Below, one piece after another: positions 53,377 through 63,073 of a stretch of DNA of 64,000 nucleotides; the first letter of the stretch is position 1, and every line of letters starts with the position of its first letter. Under the pieces are notes generated by a model, which was not told the origin of the DNA, searched no databases, and was given only the letters and a program-made list of their open reading frames with translations. The translations under genes and the position numbers were made by a program. Source of the stretch: Lutibacter agarilyticus (lineage in GTDB: Bacteria > Bacteroidota > Bacteroidia > Flavobacteriales > Flavobacteriaceae); contig NZ_FZNT01000012.1 in the NCBI RefSeq assembly GCF_900188235.1, positions 1 through 64,000 on the forward strand, read 5' to 3'.

Positions 53377-56300
53377 TTATGCTGTTAATTCTTCAACCAT
53401 TGGTTCTTCAGTTTCTAAACGTTTTAATGCACGTTTGTATTCAATAGGCATTACTTTTACAAAGTTACCTAAACTGTTATCCCAATCTTTTAATAATTCT
53501 TTACCTCTGTTACTGTTTGTGTATAATACGTGTTTTTCAATAAGAGCTTTTAACTCAGCAGCTTCATCTTTTTCTATTTGCTCAAATTCAATAGTTTCTG
53601 TATTACATAATCCGTTTGTGAATTTATCTTTCGGATCATAAACATAAGCTATTCCTCCACTCATACCTGCAGCAAAGTTTCTTCCTGTACCACCAAGCAC
53701 AATAACTTTACCACCAGTCATATATTCACAACAATGATCTCCAACACCTTCAACAACCGAAATTGCTCCAGAGTTTCTTACTGCAAAACGTTCACCTGCT
53801 ATACCGTTAATATATGCTTCACCTTTTACAGCTCCAAATAAACAAACGTTACCAATTATAATATTGTCTTCAGCAATAAAGGTTGCTTTAGCTGGTTTTT
53901 TAACAATTAGTTTAGCTCCAGATAATCCTTTACCTAAATAATCATTAGTATTTCCTTCAACAGTAAATGTTAATCCTGGTGCTCCAAATGCTCCAAAACT
54001 TTGTCCTGCAGATCCTGTAAAGTTTATATTTAAAGTGTCTTCAGGAAGTCCTAAGTGGCCATATATTTTAGAAATTTCGTTACTTGTAATAGCTCCTGTA
54101 GAACGATCAATATTACAAATAGGATACTCTAAAGTTGTTTTTTCTTTTCTGTAGATTGCTCTATGCGAATCATTCAAAATTTGAAAATCTATCACATTGT
54201 CTATGTCATGATCTTGTTTTTCTGTATTTTTTAAAGGCATTTCGCTGTAACCTGCTGGTCTATGTAAAATAGATGATAAATCTAATCCTTTAGCCTTGTA
54301 ATGTTTGATTGCTTTGTTTGAATCAATTTTTTGAGTTTGACCAACCATTTCAGCCATAGAACGGAAACCTAATTGCGCCATAATTCCTCTTAATTCTTCA
54401 GCAACATAGTAGAAGAAGTTAATTACATGTTCAGGAGTTCCTTTAAAGTTTTTACGTAAGGATTTATCTTGAGTTGCAATACCAACTGGACAAGTATTTA
54501 AATGACATTTACGCATCATAATGCAACCAGAAGCTACTAAAGGAGCGGTTGCAAAACCAAACTCTTCAGCACCTAATAAGGCTGCAATTGCAACATCACG
54601 ACCCGTTTTTAATTGTCCGTCACATTCAACAACAATTCTACTTCTTAAGTTGTTTAACACCAATGTTTGTTGTGCTTCAGCTAAACCAAGTTCCCAAGGT
54701 AAACCAGCATGTTTTAATGATGTTAGTGGAGATGCTCCTGTTCCACCATCGTAACCAGAAATTAGTACAACATCAGCTTTTGCTTTAGAAACACCAGCTG
54801 CAATAGTACCAACACCAACTTCAGAAACTAATTTTACGTTGATACGTGCTTCTCTGTTGGCATTTTTTAAATCGAAAATTAGCTGTGCTAAATCTTCAAT
54901 AGAATAAATATCGTGATGTGGAGGAGGAGAAATTAATCCAACAAAAGGTGTTGAATTTCTAGCTTCTGCAATCCAAGGTAATACCTTTTCACCAGGTAGC
55001 TGACCACCTTCACCAGGCTTAGCACCTTGTGCCATTTTAATTTGAATTTCTTCAGCATTGGTTAAATAATGTGAAGTTACTCCAAAACGACCAGAAGCTA
55101 CTTGCTTTATAGCTGAGTTTCTGCTGTCTCCGTTAATATCCTTTTGAAAACGTTTTCTATCTTCACCGCCTTCACCAGAGTTACTTTTACCACCAATACG
55201 ATTCATTGCAATGGCTAAGTTTTCGTGGGCTTCTCTTGAAATAGATCCGTAAGACATAGCTCCAGTTTTGAATCGTTTTACAATTTCAGTCCAAGGTTCA
55301 ACCTCTTCAATAGGAATAGGGTCAAAATTATTAAACTCAAACAAACCTCTAATTGTCATTAAACGTTCAGATTGTTCGTTCACAGTTTTAGCATAAACAT
55401 CGTAACTAGCTTGGTCGCTTAACCTTACAGCTTGTTGCAATTTTGCTACTGTAGTTGGGTTAAACATATGTTTTTCACCACCACGTCTCCAACGGTAATG
55501 TCCACCAATATTTAAACCTAACCTGTTTTTAATTAAAGTTTTAGGGTAAGCGTAATTGTATCTTGCTGAAATTTCTTTTTCAATTTCGTATAAACCAACA
55601 CCTTCAATTCTAGAAGCTGTATAAGGGAAATATTTTTCAACAAATTTAGAGTTGAAACCAACAATTTCGAAAATTTGAGAACCTCTGTATGAATGTAGTG
55701 TAGAGATTCCAATTTTATTCATAATTTTTAATAAACCAGTACCAATAGCTTTGTTGAAATTGTCAACTGCTTTTTGTTCATCCATTCCTGTAATAAATCC
55801 TTCTTTTACTTGTAAACGAATAATTTCATTTACCATATAAGGATTAATTGCACTTGCACCATAACCAAATAATGTTGCAAATTGGTGTGGTTCGCGAGGT
55901 TCAGCCGATTCTATTACAATATCAAAATAAGAACGCTTGCGAAGTCTATTCATTTCGTGATTTACATAAGAACAGGCTAGTAAAGCAGGTATTGGTGCCA
56001 TTTCTTCATTTGCACCTCTATCAGATAGAATAATAATGTTATTTCTTTTGTCAACGGCTTTTGAAACTTGTGTTATAATATTTTCTAGCGCATCTTCTAA
56101 ACCATTAACACCTTGTTCTTTTTTATAAAGCATTTGAATGGTAATAGCTTTAAAATCTCTACCAATTTTAATGTTTCTAATTTTTTCTAAATCGTTGTTA
56201 GAAATAACTGGATTTTGAATTCTTAGTTTTTTACATTGTCTTTGAGAAATACTAAATATATTGCGGTCTTTACCTAAAGCAAGACTAATATCAGTAACAA

Positions 56301-57888
56301 TTTCTTCTCTAATACCGTCTAAGGGAGGGTTTGTTACTTGTGCAAATAATTGCTTAAAGTAGTTAGATATTAATTGAGGACGATCTGATAAAACAGCTAA
56401 AGGCGTATCAATACCCATAGATCCTAAAGCTTCTTTTCCATTTTGAGCCATAGGTGTTATTACCTCTTGAATATCTTCAATTGTATAGTTGTATAAACGA
56501 GAACGCGTTCTAATGTCTAGAGTTTCAATTGGACAATCTTCGTTTGTGTTTTCTACATCTTTTAAATGTATTCTTGTTTCGTCTAACCAAGCTTTGTAAG
56601 GTCTTTCGTTAACAATTTTATTTTTTATTTCTTCGTCATTAATAATTCTACCTTTATTCATATCAACCAAGAACATTTTTCCTGGTTCTAATCTACCGTG
56701 TCTTTCAACATCCTCTGGATCAATATCTACCACTCCAATTTCAGAAGACATAATTAGTTTTCCACTTTTTGTTACGGTATATCTTGAAGGTCTCAATCCG
56801 TTACGGTCTAATAATGCACCAATATAATCACCATCAGTAAAAGGAACTGATGCTGGCCCATCCCAAGCTTCCATTAAACAAGCGTTGTACTCGTAAAATG
56901 CTTTACGCTCAGGAGACATAGTTTTGTGCTTTTCCCAAGCTTCAGGTATTAACATCATCATTACTTCAGGAAGAGATCTTCCAGTTAACGACAATAATTC
57001 TACCACCATATCCATAGATGCTGAATCTGATTTTCCAGGTAATACAATTGGGAATAATTTCTCTATATCATCACCAAATAAATCACTTTTCATGATTTCT
57101 TCACGAATACGCATTCTGCTTACGTTACCTCTCAGTGTATTTATTTCACCATTTTGACACATGTATCTAAATGGCTGCGCTAGTTCCCAAGAAGGCATAG
57201 TGTTTGTTGAAAAACGTTGGTGTACCAATGCTAGTCTGGTAACTAGATCTGGCTGTTGTAAATCAATAAAATACGGTCCAATATCTTCAGGCATTATAAT
57301 ACCTTTATATATTAAGGTAGTATTTGATAAACTTGAAACGTAAAAATAAGATGCTTCAGACATTTTAGAACCTGCAATTGTATGTTCTGTTATTTTACGA
57401 GCAGCATATAATTTAGCCTTAAAGTTTAATTCTTTTTTTATACGTCCTTTACCAATAAAAACTTGTTCAATTGTAGGTTCTGAATCTAAAGCAATTTGAC
57501 CTAGTTGAGAAGAATCTACAGGAACGGTTCTCCATCCTAATATTTTTAAACCTTGATTTTTTATTTCTTTTTCGAATTCTTCTTTACAGAAGCGGTATTG
57601 GTTTACGTTTTTAGGAAAAAATACCATACCAACAGCATAATCTCTTTGAGCAGGTAATTCAAAATCACATACCCTTAAAAAATATTCATGCGGAATATCA
57701 ATTAAAAGACCTGCACCATCACCAGTTTTTCCATCAGAACTAACACCACCACGATGTTCTAACTTTACTAAAATTTCTAAAGCATCATGTATAATTTGGT
57801 TAGTTTTCTGTCCTTTTAAGTTGCAAATGAAACCTGCTCCACAGTTTTCATGCTCAAATTCTGGCAAGTATAATCCTTGTTTTATCAT
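53377..57888 (-). CDS. gltB: Glutamate synthase, large subunit
   Basis: The 1503-residue enzyme makes two glutamate from glutamine and 2-oxoglutarate. The short propeptide ends before C16 ([12 protein letters not shown]), the class II amidotransferase nucleophile. The central and FMN-binding domains include [14 protein letters not shown] and [14 protein letters not shown]. The 3Fe-4S motif is [15 protein letters not shown], and a C-terminal GXGXG beta-helix domain follows. It forms the ammonia-assimilation operon with gltD. The upstream gap (57889-58063) shows no clear regulatory site. Confidence 0.98.
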   Translation of the reverse strand: MIKQGLYLPEFEHENCGAGFICNLKGQKTNQIIHDALEILVKLEHRGGVSSDGKTGDGAGLLIDIPHEYFLRVCDFELPAQRDYAVGMVFFPKNVNQYRFCKEEFEKEIKNQGLKILGWRTVPVDSSQLGQIALDSEPTIEQVFIGKGRIKKELNFKAKLYAARKITEHTIAGSKMSEASYFYVSSLSNTTLIYKGIIMPEDIGPYFIDLQQPDLVTRLALVHQRFSTNTMPSWELAQPFRYMCQNGEINTLRGNVSRMRIREEIMKSDLFGDDIEKLFPIVLPGKSDSASMDMVVELLSLTGRSLPEVMMMLIPEAWEKHKTMSPERKAFYEYNACLMEAWDGPASVPFTDGDYIGALLDRNGLRPSRYTVTKSGKLIMSSEIGVVDIDPEDVERHGRLEPGKMFLVDMNKGRIINDEEIKNKIVNERPYKAWLDETRIHLKDVENTNEDCPIETLDIRTRSRLYNYTIEDIQEVITPMAQNGKEALGSMGIDTPLAVLSDRPQLISNYFKQLFAQVTNPPLDGIREEIVTDISLALGKDRNIFSISQRQCKKLRIQNPVISNNDLEKIRNIKIGRDFKAITIQMLYKKEQGVNGLEDALENIITQVSKAVDKRNNIIILSDRGANEEMAPIPALLACSYVNHEMNRLRKRSYFDIVIESAEPREPHQFATLFGYGASAINPYMVNEIIRLQVKEGFITGMDEQKAVDNFNKAIGTGLLKIMNKIGISTLHSYRGSQIFEIVGFNSKFVEKYFPYTASRIEGVGLYEIEKEISARYNYAYPKTLIKNRLGLNIGGHYRWRRGGEKHMFNPTTVAKLQQAVRLSDQASYDVYAKTVNEQSERLMTIRGLFEFNNFDPIPIEEVEPWTEIVKRFKTGAMSYGSISREAHENLAIAMNRIGGKSNSGEGGEDRKRFQKDINGDSRNSAIKQVASGRFGVTSHYLTNAEEIQIKMAQGAKPGEGGQLPGEKVLPWIAEARNSTPFVGLISPPPHHDIYSIEDLAQLIFDLKNANREARINVKLVSEVGVGTIAAGVSKAKADVVLISGYDGGTGASPLTSLKHAGLPWELGLAEAQQTLVLNNLRSRIVVECDGQLKTGRDVAIAALLGAEEFGFATAPLVASGCIMMRKCHLNTCPVGIATQDKSLRKNFKGTPEHVINFFYYVAEELRGIMAQLGFRSMAEMVGQTQKIDSNKAIKHYKAKGLDLSSILHRPAGYSEMPLKNTEKQDHDIDNVIDFQILNDSHRAIYRKEKTTLEYPICNIDRSTGAITSNEISKIYGHLGLPEDTLNINFTGSAGQSFGAFGAPGLTFTVEGNTNDYLGKGLSGAKLIVKKPAKATFIAEDNIIIGNVCLFGAVKGEAYINGIAGERFAVRNSGAISVVEGVGDHCCEYMTGGKVIVLGGTGRNFAAGMSGGIAYVYDPKDKFTNGLCNTETIEFEQIEKDEAAELKALIEKHVLYTNSNRGKELLKDWDNSLGNFVKVMPIEYKRALKRLETEEPMVEELTA

Positions 57889-58063
57889 ATGGAAGTTTAA
57901 TTATTATAGAATAGCCACAAAAATAGGTAAAATAATATTTATTGTGCTATGCAGTTACGAAAACGTTGTAATTATATTAAAAAAGTTTTAAAGGTATTGA
58001 AAATAATTAAATCGTAAAAAAAAGTACGTTTTTCATTATATATGTTAAACCAAAAAAGGTCAA

Positions 58064-58849
58064 TTAAAAAAGATATTTCCATAAAATTCTTATAGAAACA
58101 ATAGCAATTAGTATTGCGGTGGCTTTTTTTAGCTTAATTGGAGCGATTAGTTTAATACTAATTCGCGTTCCAATTTGCCCGCCAATAAGCACTGTAAACA
58201 TTAAAATAATTGTGATTGTAGGTTCTATGTAAAAGTTCGGATTTAGGTATTGTCCAAATAATCCGCCAATAGAATTAATCAAAATGAAAAAACTTGAGGT
58301 TGCTGCTATTTTTTTTGGGGTATCCCAATTTGTTAAATGAAGTAAAGGTGCTAAAAAAATACCTCCACCTATACCTACCATACCTGAAATAAACCCAATA
58401 ATTCCACCGTAAGAAGTATCTTTAATAATGGATTTTTTTAGATTAGTTTCTTTACTTCTTTGTTGAATGTAGCCAGATGTCCACATTAGTGTTGCGGCTG
58501 TCATTAATGTTAATCCTAATAAAATAAAAAAGAAGGTTTGTGTTATTTTTAAATAGCCTCCTAAAAATGCCAAAGGCAAACTGGTAATTGCTAAAGGAAT
58601 GATTTTTTTCCAGTCGAACAATTTATTTTTCGCAAAAATAAAGGTGCTTCCAGAAACAACAACAATATTACAAAGCAAAGCAATTGTTCTAATTTGAGTA
58701 AAAGCTAAGGAGGTAAGTGCTAAAACAGCAATGTAGCTTGACCCTCCACCAAATCCTACGGAAGAATACAAAACAGCGATTATAAAAAAAAGCGTAATTA
58801 TTTCCCAATTGCTAATTAGGGTGTCTGCTAAAAATTGAAATATTGGCAT
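58064..58849 (-). CDS. TauE/SafE-family permease (second copy)
   Basis: The 261-residue membrane protein has hydrophobic helices and the two family repeats: FIIAVLYSSVGFGGGSSYIA near residue 25 and GFISGMVGIGGGIFLAPLLHL near residue 155. It differs clearly from the copy at 48649-49401 and is not a recent duplicate. Its substrate is unknown. It diverges from the HTH gene at 59004 and is not obviously in an operon. Confidence 0.88.
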   Translation of the reverse strand: MPIFQFLADTLISNWEIITLFFIIAVLYSSVGFGGGSSYIAVLALTSLAFTQIRTIALLCNIVVVSGSTFIFAKNKLFDWKKIIPLAITSLPLAFLGGYLKITQTFFFILLGLTLMTAATLMWTSGYIQQRSKETNLKKSIIKDTSYGGIIGFISGMVGIGGGIFLAPLLHLTNWDTPKKIAATSSFFILINSIGGLFGQYLNPNFYIEPTITIILMFTVLIGGQIGTRISIKLIAPIKLKKATAILIAIVSIRILWKYLF

Positions 58850-58919
58850 AAAAAAATATTGGGTTGAGCAAATATAATAATATTATTTACTTGAAAGATA
58901 GTGTCCTATTTGAATAGTA

Positions 58920-58934
58920 ATTCACAGGGTGAAT
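58920..58934. promoter_or_regulatory. Candidate operator palindrome upstream of the HTH gene
   Basis: The perfect inverted repeat ATTCAC-AGG-GTGAAT lies 70 nt before the HTH gene start and 71 nt upstream of the divergent permease start. It could be an autoregulatory site, but there is only one copy. Confidence 0.3.
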
Positions 58935-59003
58935 GGTGTCTAAGTCAAAATTTTAATTTGGTTTTTTATGCTAAATTAGTATATTTATGCAAAATTAAGA
59001 TAT

Positions 59004-59423
59004 ATGACCGTAGAATTTTGTCCTAATTGTGGTTCAACTGAGTATGTTAAGAGTGGTATTGTTCGTGAAAGACAGCGCTACAAGTGTAAAAAATGTAATT
59101 ACTATTTTACCGTAAACAAGATAGGGAAACAAATAGATTCATACTATGTGAATAAAGCTTTACAGTTGTATTTAGAAGGGTTAAGTTACCGAGAAATTGA
59201 ACGGATACTAGGAATTTCACATGTAAGTATTATTAATTGGGTTAAAAAGTACAATATTAAGCGTCCGTATAGCTTTGAGTACCATTCTACATATAAAATA
59301 TTAAATGCAAAAGAGCTAGCAAGCTACTTTTCTGAAAATAAAAATTTAATAGGAGCAGGTGTAATTGTTACAGAATTAGGTGATAAGTTTATGCTTATTC
59401 GTTGGGAGCGGTTCAAAGATTAA
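59004..59423 (+). CDS. IS1-InsA-like zinc-ribbon/HTH protein, possibly a domesticated regulator
   Basis: The 139-residue protein has an N-terminal zinc ribbon (CPNC, then CKKC, residues about 6-35) and a helix-turn-helix (GLSYREIERILGISHVSIINWVKKYNI), the arrangement of the IS1 InsA/transposase N-terminus. No catalytic transposase domain follows. The last about 55 residues are unlike InsA (NAKELASYFSENKNLIGAGVIV). There are no terminal inverted repeats or target duplications that I can see. It precedes the porin/ActP-like genes by 125 nt. I infer a co-opted DNA-binding regulator rather than a mobile element. Confidence 0.75.
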   Translation: MTVEFCPNCGSTEYVKSGIVRERQRYKCKKCNYYFTVNKIGKQIDSYYVNKALQLYLEGLSYREIERILGISHVSIINWVKKYNIKRPYSFEYHSTYKILNAKELASYFSENKNLIGAGVIVTELGDKFMLIRWERFKD

Positions 59424-59548
59424 CTATACAAGTTAGCAAAAATATATATACATTTTTATTTCTTTTCTTTTTCTTATCATATTGTGAAGGTTAAAAAATC
59501 AGTTTTGTAATCAAAACGTTTAATCAATTAACCTAACAATATAATATT

Positions 59549-60772
59549 ATGAAAAAAAACAAATTACTGTTTTTCAGTATTTTTTTATTATCAATTCAAT
59601 TATCGTTTTCTCAGGGGTCTCCAGATTACAATGGAGGATTTAAAATTAAGTTTAATGATGATGGTAGTAAGTACTTAAGAATTCTGTCTTGGGGACAATT
59701 TCAAGCAACTTATAATAACAATGTGCCCGATAATACAAGTAATTTAGGCTTTAATGTAAGAAGAGCACGTGTGCTTATGTTTTCTCAAATTACAAAAAAG
59801 TTTTTATTGTTAACCCATTTTGGACTGAATAGCTTAAGTAGTTCTTCATTACATCCGGTAGGAAAAGGTGATGGAGCGCAATTATTTATGCATGATGTAT
59901 GGGGGCAATGGAGTTTAACCGATGAACATGCTGTAGGAGCAGGACTTCATTATTGGAATGGAATTTCAAGATTAAACAATCAGAGTACTTTAAACTTATT
60001 AACTTTAGATAATAACCGTCAGTCTTGGGCTACAATTGGTTTGTCTGATCAGTTTGCGCGTCACGTTGGTATATATTTTAAAGGAAAGTTCGGGAAGTTT
60101 AAATACCAAGTTGCTATTAATGATGCCATAACAAATGGTTTAGATGCTCGTACACCTGAAAATGGTGGAGCAGCTGTTTATGGAGGTAAAAGAATTTTAG
60201 GTTCTAAAGATGCTGGTTTTGCTTATGCTGGGTATTTTGAGTACAATATTTTAGATAGTGAGTCAAATTTCCTTCCTTATAAAGTAGGTACTTATTTAGG
60301 AGGTAAGAAAGTATTTAATATAGGCGCAGGTTTTTTCGCACACCCTAGCGGTTCAGTTAGAGCAACGCAAACAGGTGTGTTAAAAGGTGAGAATATTTCA
60401 ATTTTTGCTGTTGATGCTTTTTACGATGCACCTATAAAGGACAATGGTAGCGCAATTACCGCGTATGCAACTTTTCAATCAAATAATTATGGAGAAGATT
60501 TTAGGTTTAGTGCATACGGAACAGGAAATATGTTTTATGCACATGTTGGATATGTAGTTCCAGGCGATTTAAAGAAAGCCAGATTTCAACCTTATTTATC
60601 TTACGGAAACAATAGTTATGATGCAGTAAGTGACAATAGAAATGTTTTTGGTATTGGAGGAAACCTTTATTTAAGTGGCCATAATTCAAAATTAACATTA
60701 GAATATAAAAATGAAAAGTTTGAAGGCGATGCAGCGGGGACCGTTACACTGCAAGCCATGATATACCTATAA
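59549..60772 (+). CDS. Outer-membrane porin
   Basis: The 407-residue protein has a signal peptide ending QLSFSQ, then alternating beta-strand sequence typical of OprO/OprP-like porins (FNVRRARVLMFSQITKKFLLLTHFGLN, GVYVGYVVPGDLKKARFQPYLSYG-type strands). The last residues TVTLQAMIYL suit a barrel end. It is followed after 36 nt by the DUF4212/symporter genes and probably supplies small carboxylates across the outer membrane. The solute is inferred from context only. Confidence 0.8.
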   Translation: MKKNKLLFFSIFLLSIQLSFSQGSPDYNGGFKIKFNDDGSKYLRILSWGQFQATYNNNVPDNTSNLGFNVRRARVLMFSQITKKFLLLTHFGLNSLSSSSLHPVGKGDGAQLFMHDVWGQWSLTDEHAVGAGLHYWNGISRLNNQSTLNLLTLDNNRQSWATIGLSDQFARHVGIYFKGKFGKFKYQVAINDAITNGLDARTPENGGAAVYGGKRILGSKDAGFAYAGYFEYNILDSESNFLPYKVGTYLGGKKVFNIGAGFFAHPSGSVRATQTGVLKGENISIFAVDAFYDAPIKDNGSAITAYATFQSNNYGEDFRFSAYGTGNMFYAHVGYVVPGDLKKARFQPYLSYGNNSYDAVSDNRNVFGIGGNLYLSGHNSKLTLEYKNEKFEGDAAGTVTLQAMIYL

Positions 60773-60808
60773 TAATTAAATTTTAAACTAAACTATAAAC
60801 TAAACATT

Positions 60809-61063
60809 ATGTCAAAAGAAAGCATGAAAGCATATTGGAAAGAAAACCTAGGATATTTAGCAATTTTGCTAAGTATCTGGTTTTTGGTTTCCTATGTGTT
60901 TGGAATTTTATTAGTAGATCAATTAAATGAAATAAAACTAGGTGGTTTTAAACTTGGTTTTTGGTTTGCGCAACAAGGGTCAATGTATGTATTTGTAATC
61001 TTAATATTTGTCTATGTAAAAATGATGAATAAACTAGATAAAAAATACGGAGTAGACGAATAA
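60809..61063 (+). CDS. DUF4212 small subunit of a sodium:solute symporter
   Basis: The 84-residue membrane protein has two hydrophobic helices (LGYLAILLSIWFLVSYVFGI and MYVFVILIFVYVKMM) and starts AYWKENLGYLA, the family hallmark. In many bacteria it is encoded directly before an ActP-like symporter, as here (28 nt apart). Confidence 0.93.
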   Translation: MSKESMKAYWKENLGYLAILLSIWFLVSYVFGILLVDQLNEIKLGGFKLGFWFAQQGSMYVFVILIFVYVKMMNKLDKKYGVDE

Positions 61064-61091
61064 TTAACTAAACTAAAAACTAACTAAAATC

Positions 61092-62798
61092 ATGGGAATA
61101 TTAACATGGACATGGATACTTGTCGGAATTACATTTGCACTATATATAGGAATTGCAATTTGGGCTAGAGCAGGATCTTCAAAAGAATTTTACGTAGCTG
61201 GTGGGGGAGTTCCTCCAATTATGAATGGTATGGCTACGGCAGCTGACTGGATGTCGGCAGCATCATTCATTTCATTAGCAGGAATTGTATCTTTTACAGG
61301 GTATGATGGATCTGTTTATTTAATGGGTTGGACCGGTGGTTACGTGCTATTGGCATTATTATTAGCACCTTATTTAAGGAAGTTTGGAAAATTTACAGTG
61401 CCAGATTTTATAGGAGACCGTTATTATTCAAACACAGCCCGTATTGTTGCGGTTATCGCAGCATTAATTGTTTCGTTTACGTATGTAGCCGGGCAAATGA
61501 GAGGTGTTGGAATTGTATTTTCGCGTTATTTAGAAGTGGATATTGATACAGGTGTTTATATAGGTATGGCAATTGTATTATTTTATGCTGTTTTAGGTGG
61601 AATGAAAGGGATTACTTACACACAGGTTGCACAATATTGTGTGTTGATTTTTGCCTTCATGGTACCTGCAATTTTCATATCATTTCAAATGACAGGAAAT
61701 CCAATTCCGCAATTAGGTTTTGGAGGATCTGCTGAAGATGGAATTTATTTGTTAGATAAGCTTGATGGTTTATCTAGAGAACTTGGTTTTCATGAATATA
61801 CTTCAGGAAGTAAAGATATGATTGATGTATTTGCAATAACCGTGGCCTTAATGGTTGGTACAGCAGGTTTACCTCACGTAATTGTACGTTTCTTTACAGT
61901 GCCTAAAGTAAAAGATGCACGTGTATCTGCAGGTTGGGCGTTATTATTTATTGCTATTTTATATACTACTGTACCGGCAGTAGCAGTTTTTGCAAGAATT
62001 AAACTAATTGAAACCGTAAGTAATGCAGAATATGCAGAATTACCAGAATGGTTTGGAAATTGGGAAAAAACAGGATTGTTAAAATTTGATGATAAAAACG
62101 GTGATGGAGTTGTACAATATGTTGCCGATAAATCTGCTAACGAATTAACAATTGATCGTGATATTATGGTATTGGCAAATCCTGAAATTGCACAATTACC
62201 AAATTGGGTAATTGCCTTAGTTGGAGCAGGTGGTTTAGCCGCCGCACTATCTACTGCCGCAGGATTATTATTGGTAATTGCATCCTCCATATCGCATGAT
62301 TTATTCAAAAAAATCATAAAACCAGATATTTCTGAAAAAGGTGAATTATTAGCCGCTCGTTTTAGTGCATTTGTAGCAGTTTGTATTGCAGGTTATTTTG
62401 GAATCAATCCGCCGGGATTTGTCGCCGCCGTGGTCGCCTTGGCTTTTGGTTTGGCAGCAGCATCATTTTTCCCAGCAATTTTATTAGGAATTTTTGATAA
62501 GCGAATGAATAAAGAAGGTGCAATTACAGGAATGATTGTTGGACTTTCGTTAATGGTTTTTTATATGTTGAAATTCAAATTTGGAATTTTTGACGGTGGA
62601 AAAGCTGCAATAGCAGACTTAAAACCGGATTGGTGGTTTGGAATTTCCCCAGAAGGTTTTGGAACAGTAGCAATGCTAGTGAATTTTGTAGTGTCGTTAG
62701 TCGTGTCAAGAATGACAGCTGCACCACCTCAAAATGTTCAAGATTTAGTTGAGCACATAAGAATTCCTTCGGGAGCTGGAGAAGCAAGTGATCATTAG
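61092..62798 (+). CDS. ActP-like sodium:solute symporter (acetate/small carboxylate)
   Basis: The 568-residue protein belongs to the SSS family. Features are AGGGVPPIMNGMATAADWMSA near the start, GYDGSVYLMGWTGGYVLLALLLAPYLRKFGKFTVPDFIGDRYY-type sequence at about 76-118, and a long extracytoplasmic loop (about 315-365) with KNGDGVVQYVADK. The family takes up acetate and related acids with sodium. DUF4212 upstream supports the VC_2705-type subfamily. A terminator follows. Confidence 0.93.
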   Translation: MGILTWTWILVGITFALYIGIAIWARAGSSKEFYVAGGGVPPIMNGMATAADWMSAASFISLAGIVSFTGYDGSVYLMGWTGGYVLLALLLAPYLRKFGKFTVPDFIGDRYYSNTARIVAVIAALIVSFTYVAGQMRGVGIVFSRYLEVDIDTGVYIGMAIVLFYAVLGGMKGITYTQVAQYCVLIFAFMVPAIFISFQMTGNPIPQLGFGGSAEDGIYLLDKLDGLSRELGFHEYTSGSKDMIDVFAITVALMVGTAGLPHVIVRFFTVPKVKDARVSAGWALLFIAILYTTVPAVAVFARIKLIETVSNAEYAELPEWFGNWEKTGLLKFDDKNGDGVVQYVADKSANELTIDRDIMVLANPEIAQLPNWVIALVGAGGLAAALSTAAGLLLVIASSISHDLFKKIIKPDISEKGELLAARFSAFVAVCIAGYFGINPPGFVAAVVALAFGLAAASFFPAILLGIFDKRMNKEGAITGMIVGLSLMVFYMLKFKFGIFDGGKAAIADLKPDWWFGISPEGFGTVAMLVNFVVSLVVSRMTAAPPQNVQDLVEHIRIPSGAGEASDH

Positions 62799-62812
62799 TT
62801 AATAGCATAATA

Positions 62813-62848
62813 AACGGCACTATATTATAAGTATAGTGCTGTTTTATT
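62813..62848 (+). terminator. Terminator after the ActP-like symporter
   Basis: The arms AACGGCACTATA (62813-62824) and TATAGTGCTGTT (62832-62843) pair with one G-T wobble and are followed by a T-rich tail. Confidence 0.75.
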
Positions 62849-62878
62849 GTATTTATAATAAAAACGAAATTCATCACA

Positions 62879-63073
62879 TTGAAAAAAAGACATCAACAAA
62901 AATTAATTGTAATTTCAGTATTATTATTGTGTTTGTTTAACATTCCATTAATTTTATTGTTTAATAGCAGTATTTCTATTTTAGGATTTCCTGTTATTTA
63001 TTTTTACATATTTGTTGTTTGGATTGTGAGTATTGTAGTTTCTTATATCATTTTAAATAAATTTTATGAGTAG
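62879..63073 (+). CDS. Small two-helix membrane protein
   Basis: The 64-residue protein starts at TTG (62879), the only workable start in this frame, with the basic head KKRHQQK. It has two hydrophobic helices (VISVLLLCLFNIPLILLF and YFYIFVVWIVSIVVSYIIL). It resembles small hypothetical proteins found next to SSS transporters/kinases. The last 8 bases overlap the start of the next gene, suggesting coupled translation. Function unknown. Confidence 0.65.
   Translation: MKKRHQQKLIVISVLLLCLFNIPLILLFNSSISILGFPVIYFYIFVVWIVSIVVSYIILNKFYE

Noticed and set aside
54521-57343. Several 60-80-codon open frames on the plus strand opposite gltB
   Set aside because: They lie entirely inside the strongly supported gltB gene, have low-complexity His/Gln/Leu-rich or otherwise unfamiliar sequence, and show no family motif.
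59004-59423. Calling the InsA-like gene an insertion sequence
   Set aside because: There is no catalytic domain, no matched terminal inverted repeats and no target-site duplication.
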